Shown here: one piece after another, positions 1-5,406 of the stretch
Layout of the letters: the number at the start of each line of letters is the position of its first letter
Numbering within the stretch: the stretch's first letter is position 1
Assembly: GCA_964452115.1 (NCBI GenBank)
Contig: CAYVKY010000143.1
Span: forward strand, 1-5,406
Direction of reading: 5' to 3'
Length of the DNA: 5,406 nt
Source of the DNA: CAYVKY01 sp964452115
Lineage (GTDB): Bacteria > Bacteroidota > Ignavibacteria > Tepidaquicellales > Tepidaquicellaceae
Notes under the pieces: generated by a model
The model's database searches: none
Seen by the model: the letters and a program-made list of their open reading frames with translations, nothing else
Told to the model about the DNA's origin: nothing
Program-made: the position numbers and the translations under genes

Positions 1-9
1 AATTAAATT

Positions 10-1734
10 ATGCCAAATTTTTTCACAGAAAACAGCGACATTCTCTTTCAGCTCGAACATCTCGATTTGAAAGAAATAGTTCAGATAATAGAAGATGATT
101 TTGAAGAATCAAAAAAATTCAATTACGCACCCGTAAATTATGAGGATGCATTGGAAAACTACAGGAAAGTTCTGGAAGTTGTAGGAGACATTGCGGGAAA
201 TTTCATCGAACCGCGTGCCGCTGACGTTGACCTTGAAGGCGCGCATTATCAGGCGGGAGAAGTAAAGTATGCCAAGGGCACTCAGGAAAATATTGACGAA
301 CTTACAAAAGCAGATTTGATGGGAATGGTGCTGCCAAGGCGTTTCGGCGGACTGAATTTTCCGACTACAATATATATGATTGCAACCGAAATCATCGCAC
401 GCGCAGATGCTTCAATGATGAATATTTTCGGACTCCAGGATATCGGCGGTATGATAAGCAAATACGGAAATGAAGAGCAAAAGGCAAAATATCTTCCGCA
501 ATTTGTAACCGGCGAATATACCGGTGCTATGGCGCTCACAGAGCCCGATGCCGGCAGCGACCTTCAGGCAGTGAAACTTTCGGCACATCAGAACGAAAAA
601 GGCGAATGGTTTTTAAGAGGTGTAAAAAGATTTATCACAAACGGAAACGCACAGGTTCATCTGGTGCTCGCACGCTCGGAAGCCGGTACGAAGGACGGAA
701 GAGGACTGAGCATGTTCGTTTGCCTGCGCGATGAAAAAACGATGAAGATACGCAGAATCGAAAATAAACTCGGCATTCACGGCTCGCCCACCTGCGAACT
801 GCAGTTCAATGACACACCCGCGCAGCTTGTCGGTATGAGAAAATTCGGACTAATAAAATATGTTTTGGATTTAATGTTCCGCGCAAGGCTCGGTGTTTCC
901 TCGCAGGCGCTCGGAATAATGCAGGCATCGTATGAGGAAGCGGTGAAGTATGCAAAGTCCAGAGAGCAGTTCGGAAAATCAATTTACAATATTCCCGCCG
1001 TTTCAAATATTCTCATTGATATGAGAGTGATGCTTGAATCGGGAAGGTCGCTGATGTATAAAGCGGGAATTGAAGTGGACAAAAAAGAAATGTACGAAGA
1101 AAAAATCGAGAGACTTAAAAAGGAAGGCAAGCCGTATTCGGATTATGCAGCCGCACTTAAAAGTCTCACAAAAACAGCAAACCTGCTCACACCGCTTTGC
1201 AAATACATACTGACAGAAAGCGCAAATAAAATCGCTTATGACTCTCTGCAGATTCACGGCGGCACGGGATATATGAAGGAATTCAAAGTTGAAAGATTTG
1301 CACGCGATGCGCGAATCACGAATATCTACGAAGGCACATCGCAGCTGCAGATTGTGGCATGTACGGGCGGCGTAATCGGCGATATACTGAAAGACTTCTT
1401 TGACGCGCACGAAAAGAAAATCTATCCGGGCGGACTCGAAAAACTTTCGAACATACTGAAGGAAATCCGCGAAATATATTACGACTGTCTGAAGTATATT
1501 ACCGATAAAAAAGACGTGACTTTTCAGGAAGTCGCGGCTAAAGACCTTGTGGAACTCTACGGTTACATATATGTCGGCTATCTGATGCTTGAAGAAGCAA
1601 TGCTTGATGACAGGAAAAAATTTATTGCGAACAGGTATATTATTTCATCGCTCTCGAATGCAAGGCGCAACGCAGAAAACATCAAGAGCGAATTATTCTC
1701 GGACATTTTACATTCGGATAAAATTTTAATATAA
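10..1734 (+). CDS. Long-form acyl-CoA dehydrogenase (FAD flavoprotein)
   Basis: Catalyses alpha,beta-dehydrogenation of an acyl-CoA to the trans-2-enoyl-CoA, the first step of beta-oxidation, passing electrons to electron-transfer flavoprotein in the cytoplasm. Order seen: N-terminal helical domain (about residues 45-165), middle beta domain with the first family signature ALTEPDAGSD (175-184), then a C-terminal helical domain with the FAD-contacting REQFG (318-322) and the second signature beginning QIHGGTGY (414-421). The catalytic-base glutamate of the medium/short-chain class is present in IYEGTSQ (E441). At 574 residues it is about 190 longer than the classical 380-residue enzymes. The excess is about 45 residues at the N-terminus, a charged lysine/glutamate-rich insertion near 355-378, and about 120 residues after the catalytic glutamate, as in the ~600-residue DmdC/PF12806-like branch. 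The exact substrate cannot be read from the sequence. Only nine AT-rich bases precede the ATG, so no ribosome site or promoter can be judged. The next gene follows after 5 bases. Family call is firm; subfamily is tentative. Confidence 0.95.
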   Translation: MPNFFTENSDILFQLEHLDLKEIVQIIEDDFEESKKFNYAPVNYEDALENYRKVLEVVGDIAGNFIEPRAADVDLEGAHYQAGEVKYAKGTQENIDELTKADLMGMVLPRRFGGLNFPTTIYMIATEIIARADASMMNIFGLQDIGGMISKYGNEEQKAKYLPQFVTGEYTGAMALTEPDAGSDLQAVKLSAHQNEKGEWFLRGVKRFITNGNAQVHLVLARSEAGTKDGRGLSMFVCLRDEKTMKIRRIENKLGIHGSPTCELQFNDTPAQLVGMRKFGLIKYVLDLMFRARLGVSSQALGIMQASYEEAVKYAKSREQFGKSIYNIPAVSNILIDMRVMLESGRSLMYKAGIEVDKKEMYEEKIERLKKEGKPYSDYAAALKSLTKTANLLTPLCKYILTESANKIAYDSLQIHGGTGYMKEFKVERFARDARITNIYEGTSQLQIVACTGGVIGDILKDFFDAHEKKIYPGGLEKLSNILKEIREIYYDCLKYITDKKDVTFQEVAAKDLVELYGYIYVGYLMLEEAMLDDRKKFIANRYIISSLSNARRNAENIKSELFSDILHSDKILI

Positions 1735-1739
1735 ATAAT

Positions 1740-1937
1740 ATGTATTATTACAGAATCTTTGACGACAAAGATGAACTCAGTTACTTCGGAAGCAAACTTC
1801 CGTACGAAAAGATAAAGGAATTGATTGACAAATACAAAAAAGGAAAAGAGATTTATGTCAACGCTGAATTCATCAGTTTCCTGAAACAGGAAGACGACTC
1901 AATAGAAGTGATTTCAATCGAAAGAATTTCTTATTAA
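1740..1937 (+). CDS. Small uncharacterised protein (65 aa) downstream of acyl-CoA dehydrogenase
   Basis: I do not recognise this family. The 65-residue product begins MYYYRIFDD and is rich in tyrosine, lysine, glutamate and isoleucine, with no cysteine, signal peptide or membrane segment. It looks like a compact alpha/beta cytoplasmic protein: a short strand (YYYRIF), a lysine-rich helix (about residues 22-35, YEKIKELIDKYKKG), a strand (EIYVNAEFISFL) and a final strand (IEVISIERI). It starts 5 bases after the dehydrogenase stop, with no Shine-Dalgarno sequence in the AT-rich junction, so re-initiation or translational coupling is likely. A strong terminator begins 34 bases after its stop, so it would be the last gene of the transcript. 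Reading it as real rests on tight spacing, ordinary amino-acid composition, and its fit between the preceding stop and the terminator. A regulatory or accessory role to the dehydrogenase is only a guess. Confidence 0.72.
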   Translation: MYYYRIFDDKDELSYFGSKLPYEKIKELIDKYKKGKEIYVNAEFISFLKQEDDSIEVISIERISY

Positions 1938-1970
1938 AATGTACTGCGGCAGGTCCGCTATTAAAAAGTG

Positions 1971-2012
1971 AATGGTTACTTTGGCAATGCTGCCGAAGTA
2001 ACCATTTTTATT
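1971..2012. terminator. Bidirectional intrinsic terminator between convergent genes
   Basis: The arms at 1971-1986 (AATGGTTACTTTGGCA) and 1991-2006 (TGCCGAAGTAACCATT) are complementary over 16 positions with a single T/C difference, which becomes a G-U pair in RNA transcribed from the plus strand. The loop is four bases (ATGC). The plus-strand side continues into TTTTTATT. On the minus strand the stem is followed by CACTTTTTAATAG. It therefore can end the plus-strand dehydrogenase/small-protein transcript and the minus-strand VOC transcript arriving from the right. Confidence 0.88.
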
Positions 2013-2023
2013 ATGCGAAAAAA

Positions 2024-2398
2024 CTATTTTTTTGACCAGAGCCCCATCACGTTGTTGTCGAGGTCTCTGAATAAGCCGTAATATCCGGCACTTTCGCTAA
2101 TCAGCGTTTTGTGCTTTATCACATGACCGCCGAGCTTCTGAACTTTATCGAGAATCTCCTCGATGTTGTCGGTGTCAATGTACAGTATCACTGCCTGACA
2201 TCCGCCGCTGCTTTTTGATTCCTTTTTGTTAAATCCGCCGCCTATGCCTTCATTTCCCGTTTTGATATTCCAGTAAACGGATGAAGCAGACTGCGACAGA
2301 AAAAACTCCCAGCCGAAAAGTTGTTCATAAAAATTTTTTGCGCGCTCGAAATCTTCTACGAGTATTTCGAACCATCCCACAGGGTTATGATTAGCCAT
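2024..2398 (-). CDS. VOC family protein (glyoxalase/bleomycin-resistance/dioxygenase fold)
   Basis: A 124-residue single-domain protein of the vicinal oxygen chelate superfamily, closest in style to the 'predicted enzyme related to lactoylglutathione lyase' group (COG3324). The two beta-alpha-beta-beta-beta modules are visible. The first starts VGWFEILVEDFERAKNFYEQLFGWEF (residues 7-32). The second starts AVILYIDTDNIEEILDKVQKLGGHV (about 69-93) and ends with the typical FRDLDNNVMGLWSKK. The positions that carry metal ligands in glyoxalase I appear substituted: tryptophan in GWFEI where a histidine is usual, and glycine-leucine in NVMGLW where ELW is usual. A standard lactoylglutathione lyase activity is therefore unlikely, and the substrate is unknown. 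No signal peptide, so cytoplasmic. The start is supported by AAGGAG (minus strand, 2405-2410) six bases upstream of the ATG. It converges on the left-hand operon and diverges from the serine hydrolase gene. Confidence 0.92.
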   Translation of the reverse strand: MANHNPVGWFEILVEDFERAKNFYEQLFGWEFFLSQSASSVYWNIKTGNEGIGGGFNKKESKSSGGCQAVILYIDTDNIEEILDKVQKLGGHVIKHKTLISESAGYYGLFRDLDNNVMGLWSKK

Positions 2399-2459
2399 TT
2401 TATTCTCCTTTTTTATTTATATAATATATAATAGATTAAATCAAAAAAAGGTTCACACT
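2399..2459. promoter_or_regulatory. Divergent promoter region between VOC gene and serine hydrolase gene
   Basis: These 61 bases are all that separates two divergently transcribed genes, so promoters for both probably lie here or run into the coding ends. The segment is very AT-rich. On the plus strand it contains TATAAT at 2420-2425 and again at 2427-2432. The minus strand reads TATTAT/TATATT over the same bases. No convincing -35 box or Bacteroidetes-type TTTG element is visible, so the precise promoter positions are uncertain. Confidence 0.5.
2405..2410 (-). promoter_or_regulatory. Ribosome binding site of the VOC gene
   Basis: On the minus strand this reads AAGGAG, followed by a six-base spacer (AATAAA) and ATG. 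It is the clearest Shine-Dalgarno sequence in the window and fixes the VOC start. The serine hydrolase opposite has only a weak AAGG (2448-2451), eight bases before its ATG. Confidence 0.8.
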
Positions 2460-3554
2460 ATGAAAAAATATTTTATCATTTTTTTATTATTAATTACGGG
2501 GAATTTATTCCCGCAGACTGATAACTCGTTTTATACGAAACAGTTCGAACGCATCACCGATTCAATAATCACAAATACTTTGGTGCCGGGGTTGATTGTA
2601 GGAGTTTGGGACAAATCGAAAAACCTCGAGTGGACGGCGGCAAAAGGATTTGCCGACACAGAAAACAAAGTCAAAATGACGACTTCCAAACTTGTGCGAA
2701 TCGGAAGCAATACCAAAACGTTTGTGAACACTGTGCTGCTGCAGCTTGTTCAGGAAAGCAGACTCTCACTTGACGATAAACTGAGTTTGTTTTATCCGGA
2801 AATTCCAAATTCAGAAAACGTATCAATCAGGATGTTGAGCAATATGCGCAGCGGTATTTTCAATTACACCGAATCAGATGAATTCGGTGAATTTCTTTCC
2901 AAAAATCCGACAGGTTATATTTCTCCGGCTGAACTCGTGCACTGGGGTGTCAGCCGCCCATATTATTTTAGTCCGGGTACGGACTTTCATTATTCCAATA
3001 CTAACACCGTCATCCTCGGAATGATTATCGAAAAGCTTACAGGAAATTCTCTTGAGAAGGAAATTCAGAAAAGGATTTTGGATAAACTGAACCTTAAAAG
3101 TACTTATATGGCTTCGGATTCATCATTGACAGGTGATTATGCACATGGGTATGGAACAGGTGCAGACAGTGTAAAGCCGTTGCCTGATTATACCAATACA
3201 TTCACAGTGTCATGGGCTTGGGCTGCAGGTGCAATGGTGTCGAATCTGTATGATGTAAAAACATACGTTGAGGCACTAACAGACGGCTCGCTTCTTTCAC
3301 CTGAAATGCAGGCACAAAGAAAAACATTTGATAAAATCACACCGAATAGAAAAGTGGAATACGGACTTGGATGGTACCGCTATGATAATTTTATTGGACA
3401 CAATGGCGGAATTCCGGGGTATTCCTCGATTATGATGTCAGACCCGGACAGGCATTGCACGATTATAGTTTTTTATAACGCGCAGATTAAAATTTCCGTT
3501 GATGAATTATTTCTGACTTTATCAAAAGTTCTGTATCCTGAACTTCCGTGGTGA
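2460..3554 (+). CDS. Exported serine hydrolase, beta-lactamase/D-Ala-D-Ala carboxypeptidase family
   Basis: A 364-residue protein of the class C beta-lactamase-like clan (PF00144). An N-terminal signal peptide is clear: MKK, then a hydrophobic run (YFIIFLLLITG), then NLFPQ-TDN, with likely cleavage after Q19. It has no lipobox cysteine, so it is probably periplasmic or released. The three active-site motifs are present and in order: SxxK as S83-N-T-K86, with the nucleophilic serine and general-base lysine; YxN as Y178-S-N180; and H314-N-G316 in the GHNGGIPGY context, replacing the KTG of true AmpC enzymes. YSN plus HxG matches R61-type DD-peptidases and related esterases rather than AmpC. A peptidase, amidase or esterase acting on peptidoglycan or D-amino-acid peptides is more likely than beta-lactam resistance, but the substrate cannot be determined. 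The length fits a single catalytic domain without an extra C-terminal domain. The gene stands alone, with its own promoter region shared divergently with the VOC gene. Confidence 0.94.
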   Translation: MKKYFIIFLLLITGNLFPQTDNSFYTKQFERITDSIITNTLVPGLIVGVWDKSKNLEWTAAKGFADTENKVKMTTSKLVRIGSNTKTFVNTVLLQLVQESRLSLDDKLSLFYPEIPNSENVSIRMLSNMRSGIFNYTESDEFGEFLSKNPTGYISPAELVHWGVSRPYYFSPGTDFHYSNTNTVILGMIIEKLTGNSLEKEIQKRILDKLNLKSTYMASDSSLTGDYAHGYGTGADSVKPLPDYTNTFTVSWAWAAGAMVSNLYDVKTYVEALTDGSLLSPEMQAQRKTFDKITPNRKVEYGLGWYRYDNFIGHNGGIPGYSSIMMSDPDRHCTIIVFYNAQIKISVDELFLTLSKVLYPELPW

Positions 3555-3709
3555 CAGAGTGAGGATAAGTGTCTTTGACAATCAAAGCGGCAGATAACTT
3601 TCTCCTGTTATTATGTTCGGGAGACTACGTGAAAATGTGAATTTTTTACAAATGACCTTCTCAAGCCGGAGATTGGGAAGGAGGATAACAAATTATAATA
3701 TAACATTAA
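3555..3709. other. Non-coding gap after the serine hydrolase gene, with weak hairpins
   Basis: No credible gene is seen here. It holds three modest inverted repeats: CTTTGA/TCAAAG at 3573-3587 (loop CAA), TCTCCTG/CGGGAGA at 3601-3624 (ten-base loop, one G-U pair), and CCTTCTC/GGGAAGG at 3656-3681 (twelve-base loop, one G-U pair). None is directly followed by a T-run, although a T6 lies at 3642-3647, so the serine hydrolase has no textbook terminator. The word GAGGATAA occurs at 3561-3568 and 3681-3688, and GAGGACAA at 3773-3780, suggesting fragments of a shared intergenic repeat. Confidence 0.5.
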
Positions 3710-3828
3710 ACCCCTAACGGGGTATAAAAATATGTACATTCACATACTACAAACATTTCACCCCGATGGGGTGAGGACAAATATTATGATGATACAGAAA
3801 TAAAAATTTTTGCAGGGGCGCTCTGCAA
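3710..3828. repeat. Array of three short GC-rich hairpins about 50 bases apart (REP-like)
   Basis: Three compact inverted repeats sit in otherwise AT-rich DNA. Unit 1, 3710-3723: ACCCC-TAAC-GGGGT, a 5-bp stem. Unit 2, 3758-3774: TCACCCC-GAT-GGGGTGA, a 7-bp stem. Unit 3, 3810-3828: TTGCAG-GGGCGCT-CTGCAA, a 6-bp stem. Their centres are about 50 and 53 bases apart. The linkers share loosely similar text, such as TACAAACATT before unit 2 and TACAGAAATAAA before unit 3. C4/G4 palindromes of this kind recur as dispersed intergenic repeats in Bacteroidota-type genomes; that link is from general recollection, not a search. No transposase or RAYT gene is in the window. Confidence 0.6.
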
Positions 3829-3854
3829 CTTCTATAGCTTTCTAAAAATAATTA

Positions 3855-3888
3855 TAAAAAAAGGTTAATGAGATTGCTCTCATTAACC
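3855..3888 (-). terminator. Strong intrinsic terminator of the secreted propeller gene
   Basis: The arms at 3863-3873 (GGTTAATGAGA) and 3878-3888 (TCTCATTAACC) form a perfect 11-bp stem with a four-base loop. Read on the minus strand the stem is followed directly by seven T residues (the A-run 3856-3862). It lies 26 bases past the stop codon of the minus-strand gene, the right place and orientation to end that transcript. The plus-strand side has only CTTT after the stem, so it is mainly one-directional. Confidence 0.9.
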
Positions 3889-3914
3889 CTTTAAAATTAA
3901 AAACAGATGAATGC

Positions 3915-5406
3915 TTATTTGACAAGCACCATGCGTTTTGTATCAATCTGATTTCCGTTTACATTCAGTGTGTAGAAGTACACTCCTGATGATAATCTGG
4001 AGCCGTCCATTGATACTTTATTCCAGCCTGCTTCGAACTGCTGATTGTTAATCAGTCTCATAACTTCTCTTCCGAGAATGTCATAAATCTTCATTGTTAC
4101 AAGCCCCTGTTTCGGCATTGCAAATGCAATTGTCGTAGTCGGGTTGAACGGGTTTGGATAGTTCTGAGCAAGTTCATATTTTGTCGGCAGACCCGTAAAG
4201 AGTTCTGAACCGATAACTGTCGGAGTATTAGTATTTTTAAATGCGTAGCTTGACGTACCGACGAGGAATGATTTTCCATCGCTCAGCATATAGCCGCCAT
4301 AGTTGGTTGCGCCCGAATTATTATCAGTGTACCAGGTTGCACCGCCGGTATTTGTGAAGTAGCAGCTGCCGGTTGAACCCGCAATCATAAAGTAATTCAT
4401 ATTCAGACCTTTTATACAATAGAACGAAGGTGACCTGTAAGGAACCGAAATAGTATCCCACAGTGCACCGCCGTTAACTGTTTTATAAAGTCTTCCGCCG
4501 CCGCCGACACAATAACCGGAATCCACAGAGAACATTTTAATATCATATAAGAATCCGCTGTATCCGTCAACGAGTGTCTGAGCCGTCCAGGTAGCGCCTC
4601 CGTCAGTGGTTTTATATGGTTTTGGAGTGTAGTTAACAATATAACCGGTAGTTGCATTCGGGAAATACCCGCCGTAAACATTATTGGTAGAGCCTGATGC
4701 ACCTGTCAGTTTTTGTGAAACCCAGTTCACGCCGCCGTTTGTAGTTTTGAAAATTGTAGCTGAGTCAGGTAATGAAGGGTTAATGGTTTTTGAAAATACC
4801 CAACCTGTATTTGCATCCACAAATAATATTTTACATAGAGATGCAGTTGTAGGAATGCCTGCAGGAATGGAATCCCAGTTCAAGCCGGCATTTGTTGTTT
4901 TATAAATAGCACCTAAAGTGCCGCAGGCAAATCCTGTGGTGCTGTTCAACATTGCCAAACTCTGGAATGTAGTAGTCGAAGTTGTTGAATACGGCACCAA
5001 ACTCCAGGTTGTTCCGCCGTTTGTTGAGCGGGAAATCTGGTCAAATACAGCGCCGGCTGATGTCGGAGCACCTACTGCGATTATTGTTCCGGTCAGTGAT
5101 TGTGCCCAAATATCGTACGATATTCCAAGTCTTGTAATAGATGTATAAGTGGTTCTGTTTGAAGCACTAATTCTCCTGTTAACAAGTCCGAAAGCACCCG
5201 CCACAAGCATTGTGTCACCCCCCGGTCTGACATCCAATGTATAATAAGTTGATGTCCACGGCTGTGAATTAGTTGTTGACGTTACACCGAGTGTATCCCA
5301 GCTTGTACCGAAGTTTGTTGTTTTGTAAACATTAAAACTGTTTCCTGTCAGATATGCTGACACATTAAGCGATGCACCGCCGTTGACAGCAACGTCATCA
5401 AGATAT
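3915..5406 (-). CDS. Secreted beta-propeller protein with type IX secretion sorting domain (5' end missing)
   Basis: The C-terminal 496 residues of a larger extracellular protein; the frame stays open to the right edge. The in-frame GTG at 5361-5363 should not be taken as the start. The 14 residues before it (YLDDVAVNGGASLN) continue in the same style, and no signal peptide follows the GTG. The body is built of repeats with the motif YKTTNGGxxW, seen seven times, typical of the YCF48/Hcf136-like or BNR/sortilin-type propeller. This fold serves as a scaffold or binding surface and is not a known catalyst here. After a short linker (SELFTGLPTKYELAQ) comes a T9SS type A sorting domain beginning NYPNPFNPTTTI and ending KRMVLVK. 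The protein is expected to cross the inner membrane by Sec and the outer membrane by the type IX system, then be released or anchored at the surface. Ligand and role are unknown. A strong terminator follows the stop codon. Confidence 0.93.
   Translation of the reverse strand, partial: YLDDVAVNGGASLNVSAYLTGNSFNVYKTTNFGTSWDTLGVTSTTNSQPWTSTYYTLDVRPGGDTMLVAGAFGLVNRRISASNRTTYTSITRLGISYDIWAQSLTGTIIAVGAPTSAGAVFDQISRSTNGGTTWSLVPYSTTSTTTFQSLAMLNSTTGFACGTLGAIYKTTNAGLNWDSIPAGIPTTASLCKILFVDANTGWVFSKTINPSLPDSATIFKTTNGGVNWVSQKLTGASGSTNNVYGGYFPNATTGYIVNYTPKPYKTTDGGATWTAQTLVDGYSGFLYDIKMFSVDSGYCVGGGGRLYKTVNGGALWDTISVPYRSPSFYCIKGLNMNYFMIAGSTGSCYFTNTGGATWYTDNNSGATNYGGYMLSDGKSFLVGTSSYAFKNTNTPTVIGSELFTGLPTKYELAQNYPNPFNPTTTIAFAMPKQGLVTMKIYDILGREVMRLINNQQFEAGWNKVSMDGSRLSSGVYFYTLNVNGNQIDTKRMVLVK
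3918..4163 (-). other. Type IX secretion C-terminal sorting domain coding segment
   Basis: The last 82 residues carry the conserved blocks of the T9SS type A domain (TIGR04183-like): NYPNPFNPTTTI, MKIYDILGREV, LSSGVYFYTL and the terminal KRMVLVK. In characterised systems this Ig-like domain is recognised by the outer-membrane translocon and is often removed on export. The NPFNP wording favours Ignavibacteria or neighbouring phyla over classical Porphyromonas/Flavobacterium forms. Confidence 0.9.
4332..5327 (-). repeat. Propeller repeat region: seven YKTTNGGxxW blade motifs
   Basis: Counting from the GTG at 5363 as residue 1, the motifs are YKTTNFGTSW (13), SRSTNGGTTW (111), YKTTNAGLNW (154), FKTTNGGVNW (205), YKTTDGGATW (250), YKTVNGGALW (293) and YFTNTGGATW (335). 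The spacings are 98, 43, 51, 45, 43 and 42 residues. The double-length first gap probably hides one degenerate blade, around NRRISASNRTTY (62-73). A further worn copy, AFKNTNTPT (374-382), precedes the sorting domain. Four or five motifs are preceded by a TG-rich strand such as TTGFACG or DSGYCVG, as in YCF48-like blades. Confidence 0.85.

Noticed and set aside
282..1006. Minus-strand open frames at 282-539 and 806-1006
   Set aside because: Both are opposite conserved acyl-CoA dehydrogenase coding sequence and show no domain or start signal.
1003..1410. Minus-strand open frame of 135 codons inside the dehydrogenase gene
   Set aside because: It lies wholly opposite a well-supported gene, is phenylalanine- and cysteine-rich in the manner of antisense frames, and matches no family I recognise.
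1946..1958. Small GCGG/CCGC hairpin before the bidirectional terminator
   Set aside because: The stem is only four base pairs and is not followed by a T-run; the neighbouring long hairpin explains termination.
2460..3554. Serine hydrolase as an antibiotic-resistance beta-lactamase
   Set aside because: The third motif is HNG rather than KTG and the second is YSN, a pattern of DD-peptidases and esterases; there is no resistance-gene context.
3613..3717. Possible 34-codon plus-strand reading frame starting MFGRLRENV in the gap after the serine hydrolase
   Set aside because: It runs through the inverted-repeat pieces and ends inside the first hairpin of the array. It has no ribosome site and an arginine-rich composition that looks like translated repeat.
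4684..5148. Two plus-strand open frames (4684-4905 and 4918-5148) opposite the propeller gene
   Set aside because: They are antisense shadows; their repeated PPFVV-like text is just the complement of the TTNGG blade codons.
4332..5327. Recurrent DNA words such as CCGCCGTTTGT and GTTTTATA that look like a repeat array or CRISPR
   Set aside because: They fall in frame with the YKTTNGG blade motif, have unequal spacing and diverged copies, so protein repeats explain them.

Overview
This is an ordinary-looking chromosomal stretch, probably from an Ignavibacteria-type member of the Bacteroidota/Chlorobi superphylum. The best clue is the minus-strand protein at the right edge. It ends in a type IX secretion sorting domain of the NYPNPFNPTTTI ... 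GREV ... SSGVYFYTL ... KRMVLVK type, which is very common in Ignavibacteria and related lineages. The AT-rich gene junctions, the scarcity of strong Shine-Dalgarno sequences (only one gene has a clear one) and a signal peptide ending in FPQ agree with this. The lineage is inferred from protein style, not from a marker gene.

Layout, left to right. (a) Positions 10-1937, plus strand: a 574-residue acyl-CoA dehydrogenase, followed 5 bases later by a 65-residue uncharacterised acidic/lysine-rich protein, probably co-transcribed. (b) Positions 1971-2012: a strong hairpin with a T-rich flank on both strands, serving as a shared terminator for this unit and the convergent gene to its right. (c) Positions 2024-2398, minus strand: a small VOC (glyoxalase/bleomycin-resistance fold) protein. 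(d) Positions 2399-2459: a 61-base AT-rich divergent promoter region. (e) Positions 2460-3554, plus strand: an exported serine hydrolase of the beta-lactamase/DD-peptidase class C clan with SNTK, YSN and HNG motifs. (f) Positions 3555-3914: a 360-base non-coding gap with short GC-rich hairpins spaced about 50 bases apart, which looks like a degenerate intergenic repeat array, then a strong minus-strand terminator. (g) Positions 3915-5406, minus strand: the C-terminal 496 residues of a secreted beta-propeller protein (YCF48/BNR-like repeats) with the type IX sorting tail. Its start lies beyond the right edge.

The genes do not form an obvious single pathway. The dehydrogenase points to fatty-acid or other acyl-CoA beta-oxidation in the cytoplasm. 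The serine hydrolase and the propeller protein act outside the cytoplasm. I see no mobile element, CRISPR array, RNA gene, toxin-antitoxin pair or defence system. The least explained parts are the hairpin array at 3710-3828 and the small protein coupled to the dehydrogenase. I do not find convincing evidence of a novel system.
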